This document shows positions 26,262 through 34,526 of a DNA stretch of 64,000 bases, piece by piece; within the stretch, counting starts at the first letter, position 1, and the number at the start of each line of letters is the position of its first letter. The notes under the pieces were generated by a model that saw only the letters and a list, made by a program, of their open reading frames with translations, ran no database searches and was not told where the DNA came from. Source of the stretch: Algoriphagus chordae (GTDB lineage: Bacteria > Bacteroidota > Bacteroidia > Cytophagales > Cyclobacteriaceae); the NCBI RefSeq assembly GCF_003254055.1, contig NZ_QKZT01000017.1, forward strand, positions 1-64,000. Reading direction: 5' to 3'. The translations under genes were made by a program, and so were the position numbers.

Positions 26262-27278
26262 ATGTACGGATTTCTGATTGGAGTAGGGGTTCTTTTGATA
26301 TTTTCCATAATATGGATGGTATATCGAATCCAAACGTTAGTCTCTGTGGTAAAAGGATCTGATAAGAAGATCGCTTCAGGGAGTAATAAAATAAATGCAA
26401 TTTTGTTTATTGTTTTCTTGGTGGGTACCGGCATTTTGATGTTCTGGTATTCGATCAAAGAATTCCACAATTATCAATTGCCAATAGCATCTGAGCACGG
26501 TGTAGTTACTGATGCATTATTTTGGTGGACGATGGGTATTACTGGGATTGTATTCTTGGTAACGCACGTATTGCTTTTCATTTTCCCATATATGTACCGA
26601 TATGACGTGAAACGTAAAGCATCTTTCTATCCTGACAATAATAAACTTGAGATTATCTGGACGGCAGTTCCAGGTCTTGTTCTTACAGGATTGGTGATCT
26701 CAGGATGGATGGCATGGTCTGATATCACAGCACCAGCTCCTGAGAATGCACATGTTATAGAAATCATGGGCTATCAATTTGCCTGGGAAGTTAGATATCC
26801 TGGCAAAGATCAAGTACTAGGAGATTATGATTATCGATTGATTACAGCTACTAATTCCCATGGAATTGATTTCACTGATAAGAATGCGATTGATGATTTT
26901 CCTTCTCCAGTGGTAAAAATACCAAAGGGTGAGCCAGTTCTATTCAAAATCAGAGCTAGAGATGTACTTCACTCTGTATTTGCGCCGCACATGAGACTGA
27001 AAATGGATGCTGTTCCAGGTATGCCAACTCGATTCTGGTTTGTCCCTACCAAGACTACTGCAGAGATGAGAGAGGAAACTGGAAATCCAGAGTTTCAATA
27101 TGAGATTGCTTGTACTGAAGTTTGTGGAAATGGACACTTTAGTATGAAGAAAATCATCGAAGTGGTAGAGCCAGAGGAATATCAGAAGTGGTATGCTGAG
27201 CAAAAATCTTATATCCAGATGAATCCTGCTTTAGCAGCGGGTCATTCTTCTGAGATGAATAAGCTTGCAGAAAATTAA
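26262..27278 (+). CDS. ctaC: Cytochrome c oxidase subunit II
   Basis: 338 residues with an extra N-terminal helix plus the usual two-helix hairpin. A CuA domain follows, with CTEVCGNGHFSM providing two Cys, one His and the Met; a second His (VLHSVFAPHMRLK) lies upstream. It has no C-terminal cytochrome c domain, so this is not a fused caa3 subunit; ActE or ActA hemes probably donate electrons directly. It begins 22 bases after actF. Confidence 0.95.
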   Translation: MYGFLIGVGVLLIFSIIWMVYRIQTLVSVVKGSDKKIASGSNKINAILFIVFLVGTGILMFWYSIKEFHNYQLPIASEHGVVTDALFWWTMGITGIVFLVTHVLLFIFPYMYRYDVKRKASFYPDNNKLEIIWTAVPGLVLTGLVISGWMAWSDITAPAPENAHVIEIMGYQFAWEVRYPGKDQVLGDYDYRLITATNSHGIDFTDKNAIDDFPSPVVKIPKGEPVLFKIRARDVLHSVFAPHMRLKMDAVPGMPTRFWFVPTKTTAEMREETGNPEFQYEIACTEVCGNGHFSMKKIIEVVEPEEYQKWYAEQKSYIQMNPALAAGHSSEMNKLAEN

Positions 27279-27311
27279 TTAAGCGAAAAGTAACAAACAA
27301 AATTATAGATT

Positions 27312-29195
27312 ATGTCTACAGCATCTGTCGCAAATCATGACGCAGCACACGATCACGGTGATCATGAGCATCATGATAATTTTGTAACAAAATATATATT
27401 CTCTCAGGATCACAAAATGATCGCAAAGCAGTACTTGGTAACAGGTATGTTTTGGGCTCTTTTAGGTGGTTTTCTATCTGTTCTTTTCAGACTTCAATTA
27501 GGTTTTCCTGATATGGACATGTCTTTTCTTCGTCCGATCTTAGGAGGATGGATTGATGAGACAGGGCATTTGGATCCTACCTTTTACCTAGCACTTGTTA
27601 CAATGCACGGTACCATCATGGTATTCTTTGTATTGACGGCAGGTCTGAGTGGTACTTTTTCGAATTTCCTGATTCCATTACAGATCGGTGCTAGAGATAT
27701 GGCTTCCGGCTTTATGAATATGCTTTCCTACTGGTTGTTTTTCATATCAGGGGTTATCATGTTTATATCCTTGTTCATTAAAACTGGTCCAGCTTCTGGT
27801 GGTTGGGTGGTTTATCCACCGCTTTCAGCTTTGGAACAGGCTATTCCAGGTTCTGGTCTTGGTATGACACTTTGGTTGGTAGCGATGACATTCTTTATCG
27901 CCTCCTCTCTGATGGGAGGTATCAACTACATTACCACGGTAATCAACTTGAGAACACGTGGAATGTCTTTCTCTAAGCTTCCTTTGACAATCTGGGCTTT
28001 CTTCTTGACTGCAGTTATCGGTCTTTTGTCTTTCCCTGTATTGTTTGCTGCGGCATTATTACTTGTTTTTGATAGAAGCTTTGGTACATCTTTCTACCTA
28101 TCTGATATCTATATCGGTGGAGAAGCTCTTCCTAACACAGGTGGTAGCCCAGTATTGTATCAGCATTTATTCTGGTTCTTAGGTCACCCTGAAGTTTACA
28201 TTGTATTACTACCTGCTTTAGGTATCACTTCTGAAGTGATTTCTACTAACTCTAGAAAGCCAATCTTTGGTTACAAGGCAATGATTATCTCCTTGCTTGG
28301 AATTACAGTTCTTTCTTTTGTAGTGTGGGCTCACCATATGTTCGTGTCAGGTATGAATCCTTTCTTGGGATCTATCTTTATGTTCTTGACGCTGATCATT
28401 GCAGTTCCTTCAGCAGTTAAAGTATTTAACTACCTGACGACACTTTGGAGAGGTAACTTGATCTTCACTCCGGCGATGTTGTTCTCGATAGGACTAGTTT
28501 CCTTCTTTATATCAGGAGGATTGACGGGTATTTTCTTAGGTAGCTCAGCGATTGATATTCAATTGCATGATACATACTTCGTAGTAGCACACTTTCACCT
28601 AGTTATGGGATCGGCTTCTTTCTTCGGAATGTTGGCAGGTGTTTACCATTGGTTCCCGAAGATGTTTGGAAGAATGATGGATGCCAAATTAGGCTACATT
28701 CACTTCTGGTTAAGTTTCGTGGGCGTTTACATGGTGTTCTTCCCTATGCACTACATCGGTATTGCTGGATTCCCTAGAAGATATTATTCCTTCACGAACT
28801 TCGAGTTCACCAATATGTACACAGATTTGAACATGTTCGTATCTGTGGCGGCTATCATTACTTTCCTTGCTCAGTTTATCTTCTTGTTTAACTTCTTCTA
28901 TTCTATGTATAAAGGAAGAAAGGCAACATTGAACCCTTGGCAGTCTAATACATTGGAGTGGACTACACCTCTACATCCAGGTCATGGCAACTGGCCAGGT
29001 GAAATTCCTGCAGTATATAGATGGCCTTACGATTACTCTAAGCCAGGTGCTGAAGATGATTTCATCCCTCAGACAGTTCCACTTTCTGCTACACCAGAAT
29101 CAAACCTTCCGCATGAGCAGGAATTGGTTAAAGTAGAATTAGAGATTATGAAGGAAGAAGAGGAAGTTTTGGTTTCTAATGACGCAAAGCATTAA
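27312..29195 (+). CDS. ctaD: Cytochrome c oxidase subunit I
   Basis: 627 residues. The catalytic subunit has conserved helices with the CuB ligands HPEVY and HH (WAHHMFVSG), and heme ligands in HGTIMVFF and HFHLVMG. A His-rich N-terminus (HDAAHDHGDHEHHDN) could bind copper. The YIVLLPALG context after HPEVY suggests an A-family enzyme. Its 3' end overlaps the heme A synthase gene by 17 bases. Confidence 0.96.
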   Translation: MSTASVANHDAAHDHGDHEHHDNFVTKYIFSQDHKMIAKQYLVTGMFWALLGGFLSVLFRLQLGFPDMDMSFLRPILGGWIDETGHLDPTFYLALVTMHGTIMVFFVLTAGLSGTFSNFLIPLQIGARDMASGFMNMLSYWLFFISGVIMFISLFIKTGPASGGWVVYPPLSALEQAIPGSGLGMTLWLVAMTFFIASSLMGGINYITTVINLRTRGMSFSKLPLTIWAFFLTAVIGLLSFPVLFAAALLLVFDRSFGTSFYLSDIYIGGEALPNTGGSPVLYQHLFWFLGHPEVYIVLLPALGITSEVISTNSRKPIFGYKAMIISLLGITVLSFVVWAHHMFVSGMNPFLGSIFMFLTLIIAVPSAVKVFNYLTTLWRGNLIFTPAMLFSIGLVSFFISGGLTGIFLGSSAIDIQLHDTYFVVAHFHLVMGSASFFGMLAGVYHWFPKMFGRMMDAKLGYIHFWLSFVGVYMVFFPMHYIGIAGFPRRYYSFTNFEFTNMYTDLNMFVSVAAIITFLAQFIFLFNFFYSMYKGRKATLNPWQSNTLEWTTPLHPGHGNWPGEIPAVYRWPYDYSKPGAEDDFIPQTVPLSATPESNLPHEQELVKVELEIMKEEEEVLVSNDAKH

Positions 29196-30255
29196 TAAAT
29201 CTATAAGCAGCTTCCGTTCTGTGAGTGTAATCACGGTGGTGGCTGTTTATTTGCTGATTCTTATCGGCGGGATAGTTAGAAGTTCCGGTTCTGGAATGGG
29301 CTGTCCCGATTGGCCGAAATGCTTTGGCAGTATGATTCCACCGACTAGTGTGGATCAGCTACCAGCAAATTATCAGGAGATTTATCTCAATAAAAGATTA
29401 GCCAAGAACGAACGGTTCGTGGCAACACTTGAAAAATTAGGATTCACAGAAAAGGCAAAGGAAATAGCCAACGATAAGTCTATACTTATTGAGCAGGAAT
29501 TCAACCCGGTGAAAACTTGGATTGAATACCTCAATAGATTGGCTGGAGTAGTGATTGGACTATTGATAATTCTTACTGTTTGGAAATCATTTCCACTTCG
29601 TAAGAAAGATAAATGGATTCCAATCTTGTCCGTCTGCAACCTTCTCCTTGTCATCTTCATAGGTTGGATAGGTTCTATTGTAGTTTCTACCAATCTTCTG
29701 CACTGGATGATCACCTTCCATATGATGCTGGCTTTATTGCTGGTCTCATTACTGATCTATGTATATCACAGATCGGGTAGGTTGATCCAAAGCAAAGGAG
29801 TGAAGATGCTTGTGCCTAAAAGAATTGAACTGGTATTATTGATAGGAACTATCCTAATGCTGATTCAGATTGTCTTAGGCACTCAGGTTCGAGAGCAGAT
29901 TGATATTATCTCAGCTTCTCTTGGCGACATGCTTAGAGAAGAGTGGATAGGTAGGATCGGTATAGAATTCCTTATTCACAGATCCTTTTCTATAGTTCTA
30001 CTAGGAATTCATGTGTTATACTTCTTTTGGGCATTTAGATATACCCTTAGGAAATCTCAAGTAAATCTTTGGTCTCAGGTCTTGATGATTCTGATTATAC
30101 TGGAAATAGCTACAGGAATGGGAATGGCATACTTTGGTATCCCAGCATTTCTCCAGCCTATCCATCTCTTATTAGGTTCTTTGATAATAGGCGTGCAAGT
30201 CATCTTGCTGCTTGAAATCAGAGAAAACATTCAGTTTCGATTAAATACAAATTGA
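29179..30255 (+). CDS. ctaA: Heme A synthase (COX15/CtaA)
   Basis: 358 residues with eight membrane helices. Heme-ligand histidines lie in LNRLAG-adjacent helices and HWMITFHMM, and in HRSFSIVLLGIHVLYF. GSGMGCPDWPKCFG carries the conserved cysteine pair. It oxidises heme O to heme A for subunit I. It starts inside the end of ctaD, pointing to translational coupling. Confidence 0.93.
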   Translation: MTQSINKSISSFRSVSVITVVAVYLLILIGGIVRSSGSGMGCPDWPKCFGSMIPPTSVDQLPANYQEIYLNKRLAKNERFVATLEKLGFTEKAKEIANDKSILIEQEFNPVKTWIEYLNRLAGVVIGLLIILTVWKSFPLRKKDKWIPILSVCNLLLVIFIGWIGSIVVSTNLLHWMITFHMMLALLLVSLLIYVYHRSGRLIQSKGVKMLVPKRIELVLLIGTILMLIQIVLGTQVREQIDIISASLGDMLREEWIGRIGIEFLIHRSFSIVLLGIHVLYFFWAFRYTLRKSQVNLWSQVLMILIILEIATGMGMAYFGIPAFLQPIHLLLGSLIIGVQVILLLEIRENIQFRLNTN

Positions 30256-30257
30256 TC

Positions 30258-31160
30258 ATGAGGACAGTTGAAGTAACTGACCATTTTAGTAGTCTAGTAG
30301 TAAGCAAGATCAAAGCTTACGCTGAGTTGATTAAATTGAGGCTTTCGGCTTTGGTGACTTTCTCAGCAGTATTTGGCTATATACTTGGTGATCGAGGAGC
30401 AAGTTTTGGCTGGTCTGGCTTTATAGGTCTAGCACTGGGTGGATTCCTGATCTCTGGCGCATCTTGCGCTGCAAATGAGATCTTGGAGCGTGATTTGGAT
30501 AAGCTGATGAAGCGTACCAAAAACCGTCCACTGCCAATGAAGCTTATCTCACTTCAAGAAGCACTTTGGGTTACATCCCTAGTAGCTATCATAGGAGTTG
30601 GTTTGCTTTGGTACTTTACCAATCCTCTGACTACCTGGTTGGGTGTGTTGAGTATGGTGCTTTATGTATTTGTTTATACCCCATTGAAGAGAGTAGGACC
30701 GATAGCAGTTTTTGTAGGTGCTATTCCAGGTGCCTTGCCTCCGCTTTTGGGCTGGACAGCAGCAACTGGAGCAATCACGCATGAAGCATTGATTATTTTC
30801 GGTATTCAATTTATCTGGCAGTTCCCTCACTTTTGGGCTATTGCATGGGTAGGAGATGAAGATTATAAGGCAGCAGGTTTTAAGCTTTTGCCAAGTGGTG
30901 GTGGGAAAGATCTCAACACGGCTATTCAGATTATGATTTACACCTTATTCCTTTTGCCACTAGGCTTGTTACCAAGTTATTTTGGGCTTACTGGAATGAC
31001 ATCAGGAATAGTCGCTACAGTATGTGGTGTTTTGTTTCTAGCACAGACCTTCTCCTTGATGAAGGATTGCTCGCGCAAATCAGCCTTGAGAATAATGTTT
31101 GGGTCCTTTTTGTACCTACCTATCGTGCAGATAGCTTACCTATTGGATAAATTACCCTAA
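30258..31160 (+). CDS. ctaB: Heme O synthase (protoheme IX farnesyltransferase)
   Basis: About 300 residues from the ATG at 30258. It is an UbiA-type prenyltransferase with the Asp-rich NEILERDLDKLMKRTKNRP and a second motif near GDEDYKAAG; about seven to nine membrane helices. It adds the farnesyl tail to heme B and supplies CtaA, encoded directly upstream. Confidence 0.94.
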   Translation: MRTVEVTDHFSSLVVSKIKAYAELIKLRLSALVTFSAVFGYILGDRGASFGWSGFIGLALGGFLISGASCAANEILERDLDKLMKRTKNRPLPMKLISLQEALWVTSLVAIIGVGLLWYFTNPLTTWLGVLSMVLYVFVYTPLKRVGPIAVFVGAIPGALPPLLGWTAATGAITHEALIIFGIQFIWQFPHFWAIAWVGDEDYKAAGFKLLPSGGGKDLNTAIQIMIYTLFLLPLGLLPSYFGLTGMTSGIVATVCGVLFLAQTFSLMKDCSRKSALRIMFGSFLYLPIVQIAYLLDKLP

Positions 31161-31162
31161 GG

Positions 31163-31744
31163 ATGGAAAAAGAACTTAAATACGTCGATTTAGTAGATCA
31201 GCCGATCGCTATGCATCCTAAGAAGTTTGCATTATGGCTTTTCTTGGTGACGATCGTTATGATCTTTGCAGCACTTACCAGTGCCTATATTGTGAGACAA
31301 TCTGAAGGGAATTGGCTAGAATATGACTTGCCAACTATTTTCTGGTATACTTCCGGAATAGTCATCTTAAGTAGCATTTGTCTACAATACGCTTATTCAG
31401 CTGCTAAAAAGGACAATCTTGCAGGTCTTCGGATTGGGTTGAGCCTAGCTGTGCTATCTGGTATCGCTTTCCTCGTGGGACAGTGGTATAGCTGGGTAGC
31501 ATTAGTAGATGAAAATGTGTTTTTCGTAGGAAATCCTTCGGGATCATTTCTCTATATATTCACCGGATTGCATGCTGTTCACTTGATCAGTGGTGTGATA
31601 TTTCTGATTATTGTATTAATTTCAACATATAAATATAAAGTACATTCCAAGTCAATGGATACACTTGAAATGGCTACTACTTTCTGGCATTTTCTAGCTG
31701 CATTGTGGTTATATCTATTTATGTTTTTGCTTTTGAATCATTAA
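31163..31744 (+). CDS. Heme-copper oxidase subunit III-like protein
   Basis: 193 residues with five membrane helices and a typical subunit III ending (MATTFWHFLAALWLYLFMF). It lies 2 bases after ctaB and immediately before a second, longer subunit III. Pairs like this are common in Bacteroidota oxidase clusters; whether both enter the same complex is not known from sequence. Confidence 0.88.
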   Translation: MEKELKYVDLVDQPIAMHPKKFALWLFLVTIVMIFAALTSAYIVRQSEGNWLEYDLPTIFWYTSGIVILSSICLQYAYSAAKKDNLAGLRIGLSLAVLSGIAFLVGQWYSWVALVDENVFFVGNPSGSFLYIFTGLHAVHLISGVIFLIIVLISTYKYKVHSKSMDTLEMATTFWHFLAALWLYLFMFLLLNH

Positions 31745-31771
31745 AATAAACCAAGTACAAATCAATATCTT

Positions 31772-32548
31772 ATGTCTGCGCATTCTACTGCTATAGGAGT
31801 AAGCTCGAAAAGAGGCGTCTGGGGAGGTGGTAACGAACCACTCAAGGCCAGTTATGGAAAACTTATGATGTGGTTTTTCCTTCTTTCGGATATCTTTACT
31901 TTTGCCGCTTTTTTGATTACTTACCTTTCAATTCGTGTCAGTTATCCTGCTTATGCTGGACCTGCCAAGGAGTTTGTTGGGTCAAATGAATATTGGCCAA
32001 TTCCTGAATTGGTGTTTGATGCCATTCCATTTGTACATGGAGTTCATGCTCCCTTAGTATTTGTGGGTTTGATGACCTTCATTTTGATCGCTAGTTCTGT
32101 TACGATGGTATTGGCTGTAGAGGCTGGTCATAGAAATGACAGAAACGATGTAGTGAAATGGATGCTTTGGACACTTGTAGGAGGTATTACTTTCTTGAGC
32201 TGTCAGGCTTGGGAGTGGAATCACTTCATCCACGGATCTGAGATGGGGGCTACCTTGAATTATATCAATGGTTTGGGGCAGAATGTAACCGAAACAGTGT
32301 TTGGGGCTAATTTGCTTGTCAATGAATATGGACCTGCATCTTTTGCTAATTTGTTCTTCTTCATTACTGGATTCCACGGCTTCCACGTTACGATCGGTGT
32401 TGTCTTACTTTTCATGGTGTTTTATCAGGCTGCAGTAGGAGTATATGATAGAAGAGGTCACTATGAAATGGTGGAAAAAGTCGGTCTTTACTGGCACTTT
32501 GTTGACCTTGTTTGGGTCTTTGTATTTACTTTATTCTACCTGATCTAA
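31772..32548 (+). CDS. ctaE: Cytochrome c oxidase subunit III
   Basis: 258 residues with about six to seven helices, and the subunit III signatures FFITGFHGFHVTIG and VEKVGLYWHFVDLVWVFVF. The protein stabilises the catalytic core. It is 27 bases downstream of the shorter paralogue. Confidence 0.93.
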   Translation: MSAHSTAIGVSSKRGVWGGGNEPLKASYGKLMMWFFLLSDIFTFAAFLITYLSIRVSYPAYAGPAKEFVGSNEYWPIPELVFDAIPFVHGVHAPLVFVGLMTFILIASSVTMVLAVEAGHRNDRNDVVKWMLWTLVGGITFLSCQAWEWNHFIHGSEMGATLNYINGLGQNVTETVFGANLLVNEYGPASFANLFFFITGFHGFHVTIGVVLLFMVFYQAAVGVYDRRGHYEMVEKVGLYWHFVDLVWVFVFTLFYLI

Positions 32549-32566
32549 GCTATAAATATTAGAATT

Positions 32567-32899
32567 ATGGAAATTCAAGAAAATAAATCAACGCTTACAG
32601 TTGTTCCAAAGAATAACGATAAGATTAAGAAAATCTGGAAGACAGCTTTAATATTGGCTTTGATTACTGGAGCTGAGTTTATTATGGCTTTTACAATGCC
32701 TAGAGGGATTCTACTCTATTCATTATTTATGGCTTTGACCATTTGGAAAGCTAAGTATATCATGATGGAATTCATGCACCTTGGTGACGAAGTGAAGCCA
32801 TTGATCTATTCTATTTTGGTACCTATCGCTTTCCTGTTCTGGCTGATAATCGTCCTGTTAAAAGAAGGCTCAGAGATTTTCTCTTTGCGTTGGTATTAA
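32567..32899 (+). CDS. Cytochrome c oxidase subunit IV
   Basis: 110 residues with three membrane helices, including the family hallmark around AKYIMMEFMHLGDE. This small subunit follows subunit III in most bacterial oxidase operons. A terminator lies 29 bases after its stop, closing the first transcription unit. Confidence 0.88.
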   Translation: MEIQENKSTLTVVPKNNDKIKKIWKTALILALITGAEFIMAFTMPRGILLYSLFMALTIWKAKYIMMEFMHLGDEVKPLIYSILVPIAFLFWLIIVLLKEGSEIFSLRWY

Positions 32900-32928
32900 T
32901 CCTGCTTTCTGAATTATAAAATAAGTTA

Positions 32929-32960
32929 GGTTGAAGTGGGACACTTCAACCTTCTTTTTT
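32929..32960 (+). terminator. Terminator after subunit IV
   Basis: A 10-bp perfect stem GGTTGAAGTG/CACTTCAACC with a 3-base loop and a T run. It lies upstream of the SCO start at 32975, so the SCO genes are reached by read-through or an unseen promoter. Confidence 0.85.
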
Positions 32961-32974
32961 GTTACCCCACTACT

Positions 32975-33649
32975 ATGAGAAGTATAAGAATATTGCAAGG
33001 ATTTGTGTTGGTATGTATCCTATTGGTGCCCATTTTGATTTTTCTATTTCTTAAAAGCTTTGGGACCAACACCTACGATATACCGGTCTTTTACGAAAAA
33101 GGGGTAGATAACCCATTTCAGGAATGCCCGATTGCTGATACTACCCAGCATTATATCCCTGAGTTCTCCTTCACCAATCAAGTAGGGGATGAAGTAGGTA
33201 GATCTGACATGGAAGGGAAGATCACGATCGTGGACTTTTTCTTTACTTCCTGCCCAAGTATTTGCCCTAAAATGTCCGCAGAGATGGAGCGTGTAAATGA
33301 CATGTTCCGAGATGACGATAGGGTGCATATCATGTCTATCAGTATAGATCCGCAGTTTGACACGCCTGAGGTATTGCAAGAATATGCCGAGGAGCATGGT
33401 GCCAAAGCAGGTAAGTGGGATTTCTTGACCGGAGGAGTTCAAGAAACCTATGATCTTGCCAAATGTGGCTTCATTATCCCGACTATAGATGGCTTAGGTA
33501 TTCCTGATGATTTTGCACACTCAGACAAGTTTATGTTAATAGATGAGCTTGGAAGGATCAGAGGCTATTATAGTGGTACTTCTCGTGAGGATGTAGATTT
33601 ATTGATGTTGGAAACTAAAGTATTATTGCATGCCAGCGAAGGAAACTAA
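32975..33649 (+). CDS. SCO1/SenC copper chaperone for cytochrome oxidase
   Basis: 224 residues from the ATG at 32975; an upstream GTG at 32936 would lie within the terminator stem. An N-terminal membrane anchor is followed by a thioredoxin fold with the copper site CPSICPK and a distal His in FAHSDKF. It delivers copper to the CuA site of subunit II. Its context at the end of the oxidase cluster supports this role. Confidence 0.92.
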   Translation: MRSIRILQGFVLVCILLVPILIFLFLKSFGTNTYDIPVFYEKGVDNPFQECPIADTTQHYIPEFSFTNQVGDEVGRSDMEGKITIVDFFFTSCPSICPKMSAEMERVNDMFRDDDRVHIMSISIDPQFDTPEVLQEYAEEHGAKAGKWDFLTGGVQETYDLAKCGFIIPTIDGLGIPDDFAHSDKFMLIDELGRIRGYYSGTSREDVDLLMLETKVLLHASEGN

Positions 33650-33650
33650 T

Positions 33651-34184
33651 ATGATAAAAAATGAGGGGAAAGTGAAGGGATGGATTATTGCCATTTCTGT
33701 AATTGTTCCAGTAGTAGTGGCAATCTTGATATTCATGCCTTCGAAACTGGATTTGGGTGTAGAATGGGTTTATTTCCTTCCTCATCTGAATGCCGTAATC
33801 AATTCTGCCGCTACAGTAGCTCTGATAGCTGGGTTGATATTTATTAAGTCTGGAAATATTCCTTACCACCGAGCCTCCATGACTGTAGCCTTTGGACTAG
33901 GAGCTATATTCTTGGTGTCATACATTATTTATCATTCCTCCGCTGAGAGCACCTCATTTGGAGGCGAGGGGACGATCCGTTCTGTTTATTACTTCTTCCT
34001 GCTTACGCATATCGTATTTGCTGCTGTAGCACTACTTCCAATCTTATTTGCATACTACTACGGATACACAGATCAGCGTGAGAAGCACAGAAAAGTTGTT
34101 AAATTTGCGTATCCGATCTGGCTTTATGTAACTGTCACCGGTGTGATAGTTTACCTGATGATCAGTCCTTATTATGTCCATTAA
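33651..34184 (+). CDS. DUF420 family membrane protein
   Basis: 177 residues from the ATG at 33651, directly after the SCO stop (an ATG at 33630 overlapping SCO is possible). Five helices carry conserved histidines (FLPHLNAVIN, YHRASM, THIVFAAVAL). DUF420 proteins occur beside SCO and oxidase genes and resemble CtaM; a role in oxidase assembly is an inference. Confidence 0.85.
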   Translation: MIKNEGKVKGWIIAISVIVPVVVAILIFMPSKLDLGVEWVYFLPHLNAVINSAATVALIAGLIFIKSGNIPYHRASMTVAFGLGAIFLVSYIIYHSSAESTSFGGEGTIRSVYYFFLLTHIVFAAVALLPILFAYYYGYTDQREKHRKVVKFAYPIWLYVTVTGVIVYLMISPYYVH

Positions 34185-34218
34185 AAAACTGCGTTCTTTC
34201 TAAGCCGTAGGAGATATT

Positions 34219-34470
34219 ATGAATAAAGCTCTCAAAATAGGATTCTTTACTTTCGTCGCTTTTCTGTTTCACTCAGCTACCTACGCTCAGTGTGCTATGT
34301 GTCGTGCTTCCGTAGAAAATAATGTGAGTAATGGAGATACCAGTATTGGAGCTGGACTGAATCTAGGGATCATGTATCTTTTTGTTATGCCCTATCTGAT
34401 AGCAATGGTTCTTGGCTTTTTCTGGTACCGAAATGCTAAAAAAAGAAAGGCTAAAATAGCCTTACACTAA
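34219..34470 (+). CDS. Small membrane protein with CxxC motif
   Basis: 83 residues with a signal peptide (cleavage after about 23, TYAQ), CAMC just after the cleavage site, a short loop and one membrane helix (about 50-70), ending with a basic tail. I do not recognise a named family. Its position at the end of the SCO-DUF420 unit and the exported cysteine pair suggest a metal-handling or redox part in oxidase assembly. That is an inference. Confidence 0.75.
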   Translation: MNKALKIGFFTFVAFLFHSATYAQCAMCRASVENNVSNGDTSIGAGLNLGIMYLFVMPYLIAMVLGFFWYRNAKKRKAKIALH

Positions 34471-34481
34471 ACGAATAGAGG

Positions 34482-34513
34482 AGCAAAGTTTGATCGAGGA
34501 CTTTGCTTTTTTT
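34482..34513 (+). terminator. Terminator of the SCO-DUF420 unit
   Basis: AGCAAAGT and ACTTTGCT pair around a 10-base loop, followed by seven T. Confidence 0.82.
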
Positions 34514-34526
34514 ATTTTACATCTAA

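Noticed and set aside
32936..32974. GTG-initiated extension of the SCO gene
   Set aside because: It lies inside the terminator hairpin, and the ATG at 32975 gives a proper membrane anchor.
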